From: Gammaproteobacteria bacterium
Lineage (GTDB): Bacteria; Pseudomonadota; Gammaproteobacteria; Pseudomonadales; Pseudohongiellaceae
Direction: 5' to 3'
Assembly: GCA_029253585.1 (NCBI GenBank)
Contig: JAQWZF010000002.1
Coordinates: forward strand, 62,001 to 126,000
Length of the DNA: 64,000 nt
Shown: positions 1 through 8,940 of the stretch, piece after piece
How positions within the stretch are numbered: position 1 is the first letter of the stretch
How the letters are laid out: every line of letters starts with the position of its first letter
The notes under the pieces: generated by a model
Seen by the model: the letters and a program-made list of their open reading frames with translations, nothing else
Database searches by the model: none
What the model was told of the DNA's origin: nothing
Program-made: the position numbers and the translations under genes

Positions 1-659
1 CCGATATTGTCTGCATAGTCAGCTAGCGCGTTCATCTGCGACTCACTGGCGGAACCGGCGCTCATGCCGCCAAGTAACACGGCACATCGAATCAGGGCCC
101 CGGTCTTAAGCTTATGCATCTGTTCTAGCTGCTCGAGAGTCAGTTTCTCGCCAACGGCTTCAAAGTCCAGACTCTGGCCTCCAACCATGCCAGTGGCACC
201 AGCGGCCTGACTGAGTAGATGGACCATCGCCAGGCTATGCGCTGCCTCGAGGGGCTCACTGTCCGAACTAAGCAGCGCGAAGGCCAGAGACTGCAAGGCA
301 TCGCCGACCAGGATTGCCGTAGCCTCATCGTAGGCTTTATGCACTGCGGGCTTGCCGCGGCGCAAATCATCGTCATCCATGGCGGGCAGGTCATCATGAA
401 CCAGTGAGTAGCTGTGAATTAGCTCGACGGCGGCGGCCGCATTGTCGGCTGCTGCCAGCTCTCCACCCACGGCGAGCGCGCTGCCATAGGCGAGTACGGG
501 GCGAATACGCTTGCCGCCACCGAGACAGGCATACTGCATCGCTTGTTGTAGCGTGTGGCTGATAATTTCGGCATCGAGCTTCTCGGCAAGGCGCTGATCA
601 ACCCGCTGCTGACACCGCGTAAGAAACTCATCCAGCATCTTGGTATTCGATGAAGTCAT
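1..659 (-). CDS. ispA: Polyprenyl (farnesyl) diphosphate synthase, partial
   Basis: Condenses isopentenyl diphosphate with allylic diphosphates to make farnesyl diphosphate in the cytoplasm. The reading frame from ATG 659 runs off the left edge, so the C-terminus is missing. Visible motifs are GGGKRIRP (about residues 47-54) and the first aspartate-rich motif DDLPAMDD (about 89-96), followed by RRGKPAVHKAYDEATAILVGD, all diagnostic of short-chain trans-prenyl synthases. It lies 9 bp after xseB on the same strand, the usual gammaproteobacterial xseB-ispA-(dxs) order, which supports ispA over other polyprenyl synthases. Confidence 0.95.
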   Translation of the reverse strand, partial: MTSSNTKMLDEFLTRCQQRVDQRLAEKLDAEIISHTLQQAMQYACLGGGKRIRPVLAYGSALAVGGELAAADNAAAAVELIHSYSLVHDDLPAMDDDDLRRGKPAVHKAYDEATAILVGDALQSLAFALLSSDSEPLEAAHSLAMVHLLSQAAGATGMVGGQSLDFEAVGEKLTLEQLEQMHKLKTGALIRCAVLLGGMSAGSASESQMNALADYADNI

Positions 660-668
660 TTGGGGCGG

Positions 669-911
669 CTATTCTTCCACATCGTCTAGATCGATCTCTT
701 CGGTGTCGCCATTCTCATTCAGCAAAAGCTGTACTTTCTGTTCGGCATTCTTGAGGGCGCTCTGGCATTCTCGAGTTAGCTTGATGCCTTTCTCGAAGGC
801 CTGCAGGGATTCTTCCAGAGTAAGCTCGCCGTCTTCCATGGAAGACACCAGTTCTTCCAGATTCTCCAGGGCTTGCTCAAAATCGAATGTTGCTTGCTTC
901 TTCTTTGTCAT
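669..911 (-). CDS. xseB: Exodeoxyribonuclease VII small subunit
   Basis: Small subunit of ExoVII, which degrades single-stranded DNA together with XseA. The 80-residue protein has the family pattern: [26 protein letters not shown], then [15 protein letters not shown], and a very acidic C-terminal tail. The ATG at 911 (MTKKK) is chosen over an upstream in-frame start at 959 because it gives the normal family length. Spacing to ispA is 9 bp, so the two are probably co-transcribed. xseA is not in the window. Confidence 0.95.
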   Translation of the reverse strand: MTKKKQATFDFEQALENLEELVSSMEDGELTLEESLQAFEKGIKLTRECQSALKNAEQKVQLLLNENGDTEEIDLDDVEE

Positions 912-1004
912 GATCTTGTTCCGGTATCCAGATAGTTGGGGAGTATACGCCAAGTCCATCGGATTTCATGCCAAAACGGGGCGATAAAGTGATATTGCGG
1001 CGGG

Positions 1005-1973
1005 TTGATCATTGCCTGGGTTTCTGCTGCAATAGCATGCCTTTTGGTACCGTGGCGGTGCAGGAGAGCTAAGTTGTCGTTTCGGCCTACACTACAAAGA
1101 AGCAGTCGACTCCTGAGTCCGGTTCAGGTTGCGCTGATCTGGGTTCTCGCCTGTATTAGCCCCCAATCACTACTTTCTCAACAGAATATCGTCTCATCCT
1201 CCTTCGTTTCGACAAGCAACCTGAAGGTTCAATCGCTGGGCAGTATTGACTATGTCGAGATCGACAGACCTGATGTTTTGGGAAAGGCGAAGCAGCTTAT
1301 TATTTTTGTGCATGGGACACCTGGCTCTTATTCTGCATTCAGGAGCTATTTGGATGACCCAGTTATGCAGGAAAAATTTCACATGATCTCTGTTACGCGC
1401 CCGGGTTGGAGGCGCGACGACGATGCGAAGATACCGTCCCTGGACGAGCAGGCCGCGGCCTTGCGACCACTCCTCGATTTGGATCGTTCCGGAAGGGGCG
1501 CGCTGCTCATGGGGCATTCCTATGGTGGGCCGGTGATAGCACGGACAGCGATGAACTATTCCGACCTGGTTGCCGGGCTGATATTTGTCGCGACCACGGG
1601 CGATCCGCAGCTAAGTGGTCCACGTTGGTACAATCGATTCGCGGTCGTCTTGCCGCGTTTCGTGCTCGGGGCAAGTCTGAAGGGAGCAAATGCGGAAATA
1701 ATGCCGCTGCGACCGCAGCTCGAGGCAATGAGGCCACTGTGGAAGGATCTGACGATGCCGGTACTAATCGTTCAGGGAGACAAGGATCGTTTGGTACATC
1801 CGGATAATGTGTTATTCATGCGCAGGATGTTGGTAAACTCCGATGTTCGTTATTTGCATCGCGAGGGCCTCGGTCATTTCGTGCTCTGGGACGAGGCTGA
1901 ACTGATACGCGACAACCTTATAGGTTGGTTCTCCGCAGACAGCGCAGGTGCAGTGGGAGCTTCAGCGCAGTAA
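1005..1973 (+). CDS. Alpha/beta hydrolase, probably exported or membrane-anchored
   Basis: The fold is clear from the oxyanion-hole motif VHGTPGS (102-108), the nucleophile elbow GHSYGG with Ser172, a charge-relay Asp261 in QGDKD, and His291 in GLGHF. The N-terminus has a hydrophobic stretch (about 40-52) preceded by basic residues, suggesting a signal anchor, but the true start is uncertain because the first 30 residues are unlike the family. Substrate unknown; lipase, esterase and haloperoxidase-like members share this architecture. It is divergent from xseB with about 90 bp between them. Confidence 0.8.
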   Translation: MIIAWVSAAIACLLVPWRCRRAKLSFRPTLQRSSRLLSPVQVALIWVLACISPQSLLSQQNIVSSSFVSTSNLKVQSLGSIDYVEIDRPDVLGKAKQLIIFVHGTPGSYSAFRSYLDDPVMQEKFHMISVTRPGWRRDDDAKIPSLDEQAAALRPLLDLDRSGRGALLMGHSYGGPVIARTAMNYSDLVAGLIFVATTGDPQLSGPRWYNRFAVVLPRFVLGASLKGANAEIMPLRPQLEAMRPLWKDLTMPVLIVQGDKDRLVHPDNVLFMRRMLVNSDVRYLHREGLGHFVLWDEAELIRDNLIGWFSADSAGAVGASAQ

Positions 1974-2027
1974 ATGATACGCGTAAGTATTTGACCCCTA
2001 TCTGCTGGCACTTTACTCTAGGGCTAC

Positions 2028-2789
2028 ATGAAATCTTATATTCCTCAGGACTGGCGCATTTGGTTTGGTCTTAGCCTCACATTTTTGTGGTTTTGCTTCC
2101 TCCTCGCTTATATAGACCGAAACGTTGGCTGGAGCTCTTTCATCGACTTATCGATCGAAGAGATGGGAACCTTTCTTGAGGGTGCCTTTGCGTTTCTCGC
2201 GTTTCTCTGGTTGGTAATCGGTTTGTTCATTCAACAATCGGTGCTGGCTGAGAATAACGAGGAGTTGCGACGTAATAATCTGCATTCGGAAAAACAAACT
2301 CAGGCGATTGCGGCCACGGAGATGAATGCACGGCAGGAGGCTTTCTTTAAAATAGCAGAGAGCACACGCAGGCAATTAGGTTCTATCTCAGGTTTGCTCT
2401 TTATCTCCTCCCAAGGACCAGTTGGTAACAGTAATTACTCATCCGATGACCTAGCGGAAGTCTGGAAGCAGTTTGCAGGGGGAGATTCGGAAGTCTTCTC
2501 CCGCCTGTTCTTGACGATGGGGGCAGCGAGCACAGATGTCTTTAAGGAACTGTTCTATGGAACTGAGATACGTCGTCGCCACACAGAGAATTTCCTGGTT
2601 GGTTATGATCGACTAATCGAACTGGCGAAGGGTTGCGATACAGACAATATTATTCTGGACACCTTGATTTATTCGGCTCATGGATTATTGAATACCAGAA
2701 TGAGAGAGCTGCATCCAGATATCAACTTTGAGGCAGTTCTAGGAACAGATTCGGTTGAATACCTGAACCGCATGATGAGTTCAAATTAG
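2028..2789 (+). CDS. Hypothetical membrane protein, two TM segments plus coiled coil
   Basis: Not recognised as a named family. The 253-residue protein has two hydrophobic segments (about 12-28 and 50-70) separated by a short acidic loop, then a Glu/Asn/Gln-rich stretch (about 75-105) likely to be coiled coil, then a soluble alpha-helical domain. The layout resembles sensors or scaffolds anchored at the inner membrane. It follows the hydrolase after 54 bp and precedes a MAPEG gene after 56 bp. Confidence 0.6.
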   Translation: MKSYIPQDWRIWFGLSLTFLWFCFLLAYIDRNVGWSSFIDLSIEEMGTFLEGAFAFLAFLWLVIGLFIQQSVLAENNEELRRNNLHSEKQTQAIAATEMNARQEAFFKIAESTRRQLGSISGLLFISSQGPVGNSNYSSDDLAEVWKQFAGGDSEVFSRLFLTMGAASTDVFKELFYGTEIRRRHTENFLVGYDRLIELAKGCDTDNIILDTLIYSAHGLLNTRMRELHPDINFEAVLGTDSVEYLNRMMSSN

Positions 2790-2845
2790 TAAAAGTGTAG
2801 TTTCAAGAAAATAATGCGCTTAACAATAGCGTAGGGGAGAGAGAG

Positions 2846-3229
2846 ATGGAATTAGTTGCATTAGTTATATTACTTGCACTTGTCGAGTACCAATTTTTTA
2901 GTTTTAAGGTGGGTATGGCAAGAGGAAAATACGATATTCAGGCCCCAGCCATTACCGGTCATGAAGTCTTTGATCGGTACTACCGTGTGCATATGAATAC
3001 CCTCGAGCAATTGATAGTGTTCATTCCTGCTATTCTTATCTTCGCCTATTTTGGCAACCCAACTTACGCTGCAGGCTTGGGCTCGTTCTATTTGGTGGGT
3101 CGCATCATCTATTTCGTATCCTATGTTTCTGACCCGGCAAAGCGCGGATTAGGATTCATTATTGGCTGGGTACCCACTGTGCTGCTGATCCTGGCGGGCC
3201 TGATCTCTGCCGTGATGCAAGTGATATAG
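2846..3229 (+). CDS. MAPEG family membrane protein
   Basis: The 127-residue protein has four predicted membrane segments and the MAPEG signature region: FDRYYRVHMNTLEQL followed by FIPAILIFAYF, then YLVGRIIYFVSYV. MAPEG proteins include glutathione S-transferase and eicosanoid enzymes; the bacterial members are mostly uncharacterised. The ATG has a good upstream GGGGAGAGAG ribosome-binding sequence. A rho-independent terminator follows 45 bp downstream. Confidence 0.85.
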   Translation: MELVALVILLALVEYQFFSFKVGMARGKYDIQAPAITGHEVFDRYYRVHMNTLEQLIVFIPAILIFAYFGNPTYAAGLGSFYLVGRIIYFVSYVSDPAKRGLGFIIGWVPTVLLILAGLISAVMQVI

Positions 3230-3274
3230 ACAAGCGCAGAGGTCATATCTAGCCTCTTCAGGCTAGCTAAAAGG

Positions 3275-3309
3275 CAGCCACGGCTTAATTGCGGTGGCTG
3301 TTTTTTTTT
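3275..3309 (+). terminator. Rho-independent terminator after the MAPEG gene
   Basis: CAGCCAC and GTGGCTG form a 7-bp stem around a 12-nt loop, followed by nine T residues. A smaller inverted repeat, TAGCC...GGCTA (3250-3265), lies just upstream. Confidence 0.85.
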
Positions 3310-3354
3310 GACTACTCTTAGGATTCAGAATTGCCTCTGGAGGTCGTTCAGAGG

Positions 3355-3480
3355 AAATAAGGGTGAAGAGTAACTCGCGGTTGGGGCTGAGAGCTTGGGA
3401 AAAAGAGATAGTGAGAAAGAGGTGGCGAGAAAGGGGCAGTGAGAAATAGTTAAGGAGAAAGGGGTGGCGAGAGAGGTGCG
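3355..3480. repeat. Purine-rich degenerate direct repeats
   Basis: A strongly purine-biased intergenic stretch with repeated cores of the form GTGAGAAA, GGTGGCGAGAAAGG and AGGAGAAAGGGG. The two clearest copies share GGTGGCGAGA. It lies between the MAPEG terminator and the convergent AMP-ligase gene. No coding potential is evident on either strand. Confidence 0.5.
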
Positions 3481-3508
3481 TGGGGCAAACAATCGATATC
3501 GAGTGTGA

Positions 3509-5026
3509 CTAGGCGTTCTCGTCCAACTCGCGCACTATCTCGGTTAGTGAGCGGAAATCGGTCTTGCCGCTGCCCATCCTGGGAAACTCTGCCACATGTA
3601 CATATTTTTTCGGCAGCGCAAGATTTGGCAGCGCCTTCGATAGTTTCTTGTTCAGATCTTGCTGGTCTACCTCAATATTGGTGACACCAACGATCTTCGA
3701 GCCTCGTTTTGAATCGGGAAGCTCCACCGCGCAGCACTCAACCTCCACTGGCGTCAATGCATTCATGGTCTCCTCGACCATGATCAGGGACACCATCTCC
3801 CCGCCAATCTTGACGAAGCGCTTCAGTCTGCCCTTGTGCCATAGATAACCGTCTTCATCGAGATAGCCCAGATCTCCCGTGTCATACCAGCCGGACTTCA
3901 GTCTCAGCGAAGATTCTTCTATGTCGTTGAGATAACCTAGCATTACGCCATCGCCTTTGACTAGAATCTTGCCAGTCTCGCCGACAGCGCAGTCTGCACC
4001 CGTATCGAGGTTCTGTATTCTTATCTCGGTACCGGGTATCGGTGTGCCAATGCTGCCGGGCTTGTTGCGATCCCGTGGGTTGGCTGAAATCACAGGCGAG
4101 GTTTCGGTGGTGCCGTATCCTTCGAAAATCTCGATGTCGTGTTTTTCTCGATAGAGTATCCGTAGATGTTCAGGGCATTTGTCTGCTCCGGAAACCGCAA
4201 GCTTGATGCTGGCAAAATCTCCAGCCTTGGATTGTTTAACATAGCCCTCGAGGAATAGTGGTGTGCCTACTAAGAGTTCGGGTTTGTATTCTTGAATGAT
4301 CTTCGCAATCGTCTTGAATTCTAGTGGGTTTGCATAGGTGATCGTAGTCATACCCAGGCACATAGGCGTCCACAAATTAATTGTGAGGCCGAAGACGTGG
4401 AAGTAGGGTAATACAGCCAATAGATTATCCATTCCGTAGATATCCATCATCTGAGAAAAGGAATCTATGTTGGAAAGAATATTTCGCTGAGACAGCTGCA
4501 CAACTTTTGGCTCTTTCTCGCTGCCGCTGGTAAAGAGAATGACGGCTGGCAAATCGAGGTTGGATTTCCCGACTAGGCGTTTCAATAATGGCCGCGGTAG
4601 TTTCGACTTTAGGAAAGCAGTCGTTTTTTCAACCTTGCCGAGTGAACTGAGGATATCCTCGATGAAAATCATCTCCGGTAAATGCGCACAGCCGGTTTTC
4701 TCGAGCAGAGCCTTCGTGGTAATTATGATGCGGAAATCGCAGGTGTCCTGTGCGTATCGGCAATTCTTTTCGGCACCGGTAGAGTAGTTAATCATCACCG
4801 GTGTGCGACCTGCCATCACAGCACCAATGACGGCTAGTCCGCCTCCTGATGATGTCGGTAGCATGATGCCTATGCGGCCCCTCTCCAGTTTGCCGAAGCG
4901 GCGCGCCAAGATCAAAGAGGCAAGAAGTGCCTGCGAATAGCTGATATCGCGTCCGGTACTGCGATCGATGAAGGCAATTTTGTCGGGATTCTGAATGGCG
5001 GAGTCGATAAAACGGTGTTGAAGCAT
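3509..5026 (-). CDS. AMP-dependent acyl-CoA/acyl-ACP synthetase (Aas C-terminal-like)
   Basis: Member of the ANL adenylate-forming family: it activates a carboxylate as an acyl-adenylate and transfers it to CoA or ACP. Motifs in order: P-loop LFTSGSEKEPKVV (164-176), YFHVFGL (about 208-214), EGYGTTETSPV (302-312), YDTGDLG (381-387) and a C-terminal catalytic Lys in MGSGKTDF. The 505-residue length and sequence resemble the acyl-ACP synthetase half of Aas (lysophospholipid re-acylation) without the acyltransferase half. It is divergent from a VTT protein and a PmtA-like methyltransferase, so a phospholipid role is plausible; substrate is inferred. Confidence 0.85.
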   Translation of the reverse strand: MLQHRFIDSAIQNPDKIAFIDRSTGRDISYSQALLASLILARRFGKLERGRIGIMLPTSSGGGLAVIGAVMAGRTPVMINYSTGAEKNCRYAQDTCDFRIIITTKALLEKTGCAHLPEMIFIEDILSSLGKVEKTTAFLKSKLPRPLLKRLVGKSNLDLPAVILFTSGSEKEPKVVQLSQRNILSNIDSFSQMMDIYGMDNLLAVLPYFHVFGLTINLWTPMCLGMTTITYANPLEFKTIAKIIQEYKPELLVGTPLFLEGYVKQSKAGDFASIKLAVSGADKCPEHLRILYREKHDIEIFEGYGTTETSPVISANPRDRNKPGSIGTPIPGTEIRIQNLDTGADCAVGETGKILVKGDGVMLGYLNDIEESSLRLKSGWYDTGDLGYLDEDGYLWHKGRLKRFVKIGGEMVSLIMVEETMNALTPVEVECCAVELPDSKRGSKIVGVTNIEVDQQDLNKKLSKALPNLALPKKYVHVAEFPRMGSGKTDFRSLTEIVRELDENA

Positions 5027-5251
5027 GCCGATATCTTAGCGCATAAATATGAGGCTGGGAACCATGCCCGCCGCTAAGGTATGGCGGTCATCCATGAAGA
5101 GCTAGCATAGTAGGGCGCAGGGCACTGGCTATGAGGACTTGCATGGTGTTGAGCCTAGGCCTAAACTTCGCGGTTCTCTTTTAATTATCACGCAGATACT
5201 ACATCTAATTCGTATGCTATCTCAGCTCCCGCCCCAGGTAATGGATTCCTA

Positions 5252-5815
5252 ATGACCAGGCACATCAATAGAGTCTGGTTTGTTGTAGTGGCTATGATTC
5301 TGGCATTGCTGGTAATCAATCCTGAGTTGCTGAGCCGTGAGTCACTAGCGCAGCTGCTCAATCAGATGGGCTCAATGGCGCTTATCGCCTATCTACTAAT
5401 GTCACTTACCCGTTCCTTGTTGTTGATGCCATGTACGCCATTCGTACTAGCAGGCGCGATTGTCTTTCCGCAGTGGCCCTATTTGGTGCTCGCTATTTCT
5501 CTGGCGGGAGTTGTGGTCGGGGCATTCCTAGTATACAGTTTCCCCTCTTTTGGCAGCTACGATCAACTGCTACACGAACAGTACCCGGAAAAAATCACAG
5601 ATTTGAAGCGCCGGATGCAGCATAGGTATGCATTTTGGTTTGTTGTTGGCTGGTCGCTCTTTCCTCTAGTACCTACCGATGCTGTTTGTTATGTTGCTGG
5701 GATAGCCAAGATGTCGTTAAGAAAGTTGCTTAGTGCAGTGCTGATAGGTGAGCTTCCCCTGGTGGCCATATATGTCTTTCTGGGCGTCGAATTAGGTGAG
5801 TGGCTTAGAATATGA
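5252..5815 (+). CDS. VTT/DedA-like (TVP38/TMEM64) inner-membrane protein
   Basis: The 187-residue polytopic protein has about five hydrophobic segments. It shows the SNARE-associated/VTT pattern: LTRSLLLMPCTPFVLAGA, a re-entrant-like hydrophobic region, then WSLFPLVPTDAVCYVAGIAKM. DedA/VTT proteins are linked to lipid scrambling and recycling. Its TGA overlaps the next gene's ATG by 4 bp (ATGA, 5812-5815), so the two are translationally coupled and probably act together. Confidence 0.85.
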   Translation: MTRHINRVWFVVVAMILALLVINPELLSRESLAQLLNQMGSMALIAYLLMSLTRSLLLMPCTPFVLAGAIVFPQWPYLVLAISLAGVVVGAFLVYSFPSFGSYDQLLHEQYPEKITDLKRRMQHRYAFWFVVGWSLFPLVPTDAVCYVAGIAKMSLRKLLSAVLIGELPLVAIYVFLGVELGEWLRI

Positions 5816-6372
5816 ACGCAAAATTTAAACTTAGTGATTCGCTGAATCTAATTAAGAGTTTTAAGACCTCAGGGACAATCACTCCCAGCTCCAAATCTTT
5901 GATTAAGACCTTGCTCGCTCCTATAGATTTTACATCTGCAAGTTGCATCATAGAATTAGGCCCCGGCACTGGCTGCGTTACCCGTTCTATTTTGGAACGA
6001 ATGAGCCCAGATTGCGTTTTAATATGTTTTGAAGTCAATGGGGATTTTATCGAGCAGTTAACGGCGCTGCAGGATTCGAGGTTGCGCGTAGTTAATGCCT
6101 GCGCTTCATCTATAAGAACGATTTTGGATGAGTTAGGTATCGAATACGTCGATCATATCGTATCCAGTCTACCACTGGCCTTGATCGAAGATCAGGTGGT
6201 GAAGAATATCCTGGATTCAGTTAGGTCTAATTTGTGTGAGGGCGGGCGGTTCCTGCAGTATCAATACAGCCTGAATAATTACGCCGAACTAAAGCCAATC
6301 TTTAAGGCCGTTAAGTTGGACTTCACCTTTCGAAATATGCCCCCAGCATTTGTTTACGAATGCATTAAATAG
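5812..6372 (+). CDS. PmtA-like phospholipid N-methyltransferase / rRNA-dimethylase fold
   Basis: SAM-dependent methyltransferase with the motif I glycine loop ELGPGTG (48-54), acidic motif II (FEVN) and a motif IV-like VSSLPLAL. The C-terminal RNMPPAFVYEC matches the conserved ending of bacterial phosphatidylethanolamine N-methyltransferases of the PmtA type, which make phosphatidylcholine precursors. At 186 residues it is the normal size. Coupling to the VTT gene and the neighbouring acyl ligase support a membrane-lipid role. KsgA-like RNA methylation is less likely. Confidence 0.75.
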   Translation: MNAKFKLSDSLNLIKSFKTSGTITPSSKSLIKTLLAPIDFTSASCIIELGPGTGCVTRSILERMSPDCVLICFEVNGDFIEQLTALQDSRLRVVNACASSIRTILDELGIEYVDHIVSSLPLALIEDQVVKNILDSVRSNLCEGGRFLQYQYSLNNYAELKPIFKAVKLDFTFRNMPPAFVYECIK

Positions 6373-6400
6373 TCATTCGACACTGAGGGCAGTCAATCTA

Positions 6401-6435
6401 AAAAAAGCTGACGCGTACTACGCGCCAGCTTTTTT
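6401..6435. terminator. Bidirectional terminator between convergent genes
   Basis: A near-perfect hairpin: AAAAAAGCTGaCGCG and CGCGcCAGCTTTTTT around a TACTA loop, with A and T runs on both sides, so it can act on both strands. It separates the PmtA-like gene from the convergent PQQ dehydrogenase, whose stop lies inside the right arm. Confidence 0.9.
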
Positions 6436-8488
6436 ATGGCAGCTTGAAGGCGACTAGCTCAGGGTTGTATTGTCGATCACCGATGGCTACAAGAATAAAT
6501 TGTTCCCCTTCGTGGAGATAGCTGATCGGTGGCCCAGATGTGCCTGCCTCGAGTTCGGTTTCCCAAATAATTTCACCTGACTCCTTGCTGTAAGCTCTAA
6601 ACATAGGGCCGCCGCTATTTGTGGCGATCTCAACCGGCATGTCTGCAGGGATGCGCCCGCCGGGGCGTTGGTTGGTGAGCCCCTCGCCCAGGAATAGGAG
6701 TGTCTTGGTGAGCAAAGGAGAGGGTCTGCCGGGCAAGCCTAGCTGACCTAAGTCCAGATCTACAAGATCGGGATGATCGATGGGGCCATCGCCGTTAGGG
6801 GCCATCCATATATGTTCGCCGGTGTTCAAGTCGATCGCCGTGATGCGGCCATAGGGTGGCTTGAATAAAGGTAGCCCGCGCGGGCCTGCGATCCAGCGTC
6901 TTGCGCCTTTGACATAGCTTAGGTTGGTAATCTCTGGATCACCGGGCACAATATCGGCAACGAACGGGGATGTAATGGAAGGAATGTATAAATATCCGGT
7001 TTCTGGATCGAAGGCAGCGCCTTGCACATCCGCACCTCCCTGAGAGCCGGGCAATTGGATCGTGCCTTGAGTGCCGTTCGGATCATCGCTGCGTATCGAC
7101 GGTGGCGTAAACAGCGGGCCTGTGACGTAGTTGTTAAATATCTCAAGCGCCTCTGCGCGCAACTCAGGTGTGAAATCGATAAGGTTGTCGACGGTTGCTC
7201 CCTGGCGATCAAATGGCGCCGGTCGCGTCGGAAACGGCTGCGTAGCTGAGGTAACTTCGCCCGGCACATCGGACTGCGGTACCGCTCGCTCTTCGATCTC
7301 CCAAATGGGCTCGCCTGTTTCGCGGTTGAACACGAAGGCAAAGGCTTGCTTGGTCAGCTGGGTAACAGCTTTGACCGGCTCGCCATCCACGGTAATGTCC
7401 ATAATGATAGGAGCGGCAGGAGGATCGTAATCCCACAGGCCATGGTGAACCGTCTGATAGTGCCAGACCCGGTCACCGGTCTCGGCATCAACAGCTACCA
7501 GAGACTGGCTAAATAGATTGTCACCGATGCGATGACCGCCATACATATCGTTAGTGGACGACGAAATAGGCATATACACCAGGCCTAGCTCCTCATCGGC
7601 ACTGAATAGAGCCCAAACCGGCGAGTGCCCGGTGTATGACCAGGAGCGATCCTGCCAACTGGCCGTGCCAAACTGGCCTTCCTGAGGAATCGTATTATAG
7701 GTCCAGCGTAGTTCCCCTGTGCGCACATCGAAGGCATGTACGTCGCCACGAAAGGCTTCCTTATTTGAGAAGGTATCCGACATAGATTGACCGATGACCA
7801 CCACGTCCCGAACTATCATGGGCACTCCACCCCAGCGAAACAGTTCGGAGCCTTCGGGCATCAGATCCAGATCAACGCGACCGTCGATTCCGAAGCTGGA
7901 GACGGCCTGTCCGGTATCGGCATTTAGAGCATAGAGAAAGGTGCCGCGTTGCAACAAGATGCGACGATCATCCCCCTCGCTCCAATAGGCGACGCCTCTG
8001 GTATTCGCGCCGGGCAGACCCTCTGCACCGTTGACAGGCTCCTGCACCCAGATTGTTTCGCCGGTTCCCGGATTGAAGGCTTCAACCAGACCAACGCCAT
8101 TCGGCACATAGGCTATGCCGTTCTTCACAACGGGGGCTGATATCCAGTTTGAGGTATAGCGCTGTGCTGGGTTCATCTCAGAGTAATAGCTATCGAGCGC
8201 GGGCCTTCTCCAGGCGATTTCCAGCTCTGCCACATTATTGGCATCGATCTGATCGAGGTCGGTGTATTTCGTATTTCCGTTGTTGGCAGCATAGGCGCCC
8301 CATTCACCCTCGGGAGAGACAGTGTTTTCGGGTTCTGCCACCTGCATAGGAGTGGCAGTCACCTCTGGCGCTGCCGCCGGTGCGGGCTCGGATTCCGGGC
8401 TACACGAAATCAGCAGGGCAGGGAGAGTAAGTAGGGCTAAAGTTCGCAGGATATGCGAGGGCATTGTTATTGTTGTTGGCCAACTCAT
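6434..8488 (-). CDS. PQQ-dependent quinoprotein dehydrogenase, lipoprotein
   Basis: Periplasmic PQQ alcohol/glucose-dehydrogenase-type beta-propeller of about 684 residues. Repeated propeller motifs are visible, for example FNPGTGETIWVQE, LNADTGQAV and FDVRTGELRWTYN, plus the WHYQTVHHGLWDYD active-site strand. There is no heme motif, so electrons must leave via a separate carrier or quinone. The start at ATG 8488 is preferred because AGAGG lies 7 nt upstream; the TTG-like start at 8539 lacks a site. The signal peptide ends with lipobox LLISC, so the mature protein is probably lipidated. Substrate unknown. Confidence 0.9.
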   Translation of the reverse strand: MSWPTTITMPSHILRTLALLTLPALLISCSPESEPAPAAAPEVTATPMQVAEPENTVSPEGEWGAYAANNGNTKYTDLDQIDANNVAELEIAWRRPALDSYYSEMNPAQRYTSNWISAPVVKNGIAYVPNGVGLVEAFNPGTGETIWVQEPVNGAEGLPGANTRGVAYWSEGDDRRILLQRGTFLYALNADTGQAVSSFGIDGRVDLDLMPEGSELFRWGGVPMIVRDVVVIGQSMSDTFSNKEAFRGDVHAFDVRTGELRWTYNTIPQEGQFGTASWQDRSWSYTGHSPVWALFSADEELGLVYMPISSSTNDMYGGHRIGDNLFSQSLVAVDAETGDRVWHYQTVHHGLWDYDPPAAPIIMDITVDGEPVKAVTQLTKQAFAFVFNRETGEPIWEIEERAVPQSDVPGEVTSATQPFPTRPAPFDRQGATVDNLIDFTPELRAEALEIFNNYVTGPLFTPPSIRSDDPNGTQGTIQLPGSQGGADVQGAAFDPETGYLYIPSITSPFVADIVPGDPEITNLSYVKGARRWIAGPRGLPLFKPPYGRITAIDLNTGEHIWMAPNGDGPIDHPDLVDLDLGQLGLPGRPSPLLTKTLLFLGEGLTNQRPGGRIPADMPVEIATNSGGPMFRAYSKESGEIIWETELEAGTSGPPISYLHEGEQFILVAIGDRQYNPELVAFKLP

Positions 8489-8940
8489 GAGGTTACCTCT
8501 TGGGGTATTAGCAGCAATAGATGCCTCGATTCTAACCAATTACAGGGTGATTAAGTAAGTAATTCTGCGTCATGAGACCACTGACTGCCGCACGTACTGC
8601 CCTCAAAGGTTCAAAGGCACTCAACTGCCGGCCTGAAGCTGGCGCAGTGAGTGTCGGAGGCACATTGAAAAGCCAGCGGGGATGGTGCGGGGTAAAAGAA
8701 AGGGGCATACCGAGAATCAGGGAGAGTTCAAGCTCGGTAGCCCCGAAAATCGTGCCCCTAGAGCAGAATTAGATATGCGGCCAATACCACTATAAATGCG
8801 ATAGTTTTATTCACTTTTGACTACGAACCGGTGTTATCTTTCACTTGCTTCCTCCATATCAGTTAAGTTTGCCCATTAATTTGGGTCACGGCTAAAAGGT
8901 TATTTGAGTATGAAAGGATTTAGTATGCGGCCAGCGTTCC
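8489..8940. other. Intergenic region without a supported gene
   Basis: A 450-bp gap between divergent units that presumably holds the PQQ dehydrogenase promoter. A nested dyad is visible at 8701-8759: AGGGGCA pairs with TGCCCCT and inner ACCGAG with CTCGGT. A 66-codon plus-strand frame (8572-8772) shows no family resemblance or ribosome-binding site, so it is not called. Confidence 0.5.

Noticed and set aside
8572..8772. Possible 66-aa gene
   Set aside because: No family resemblance, no ribosome-binding site and low-complexity composition.
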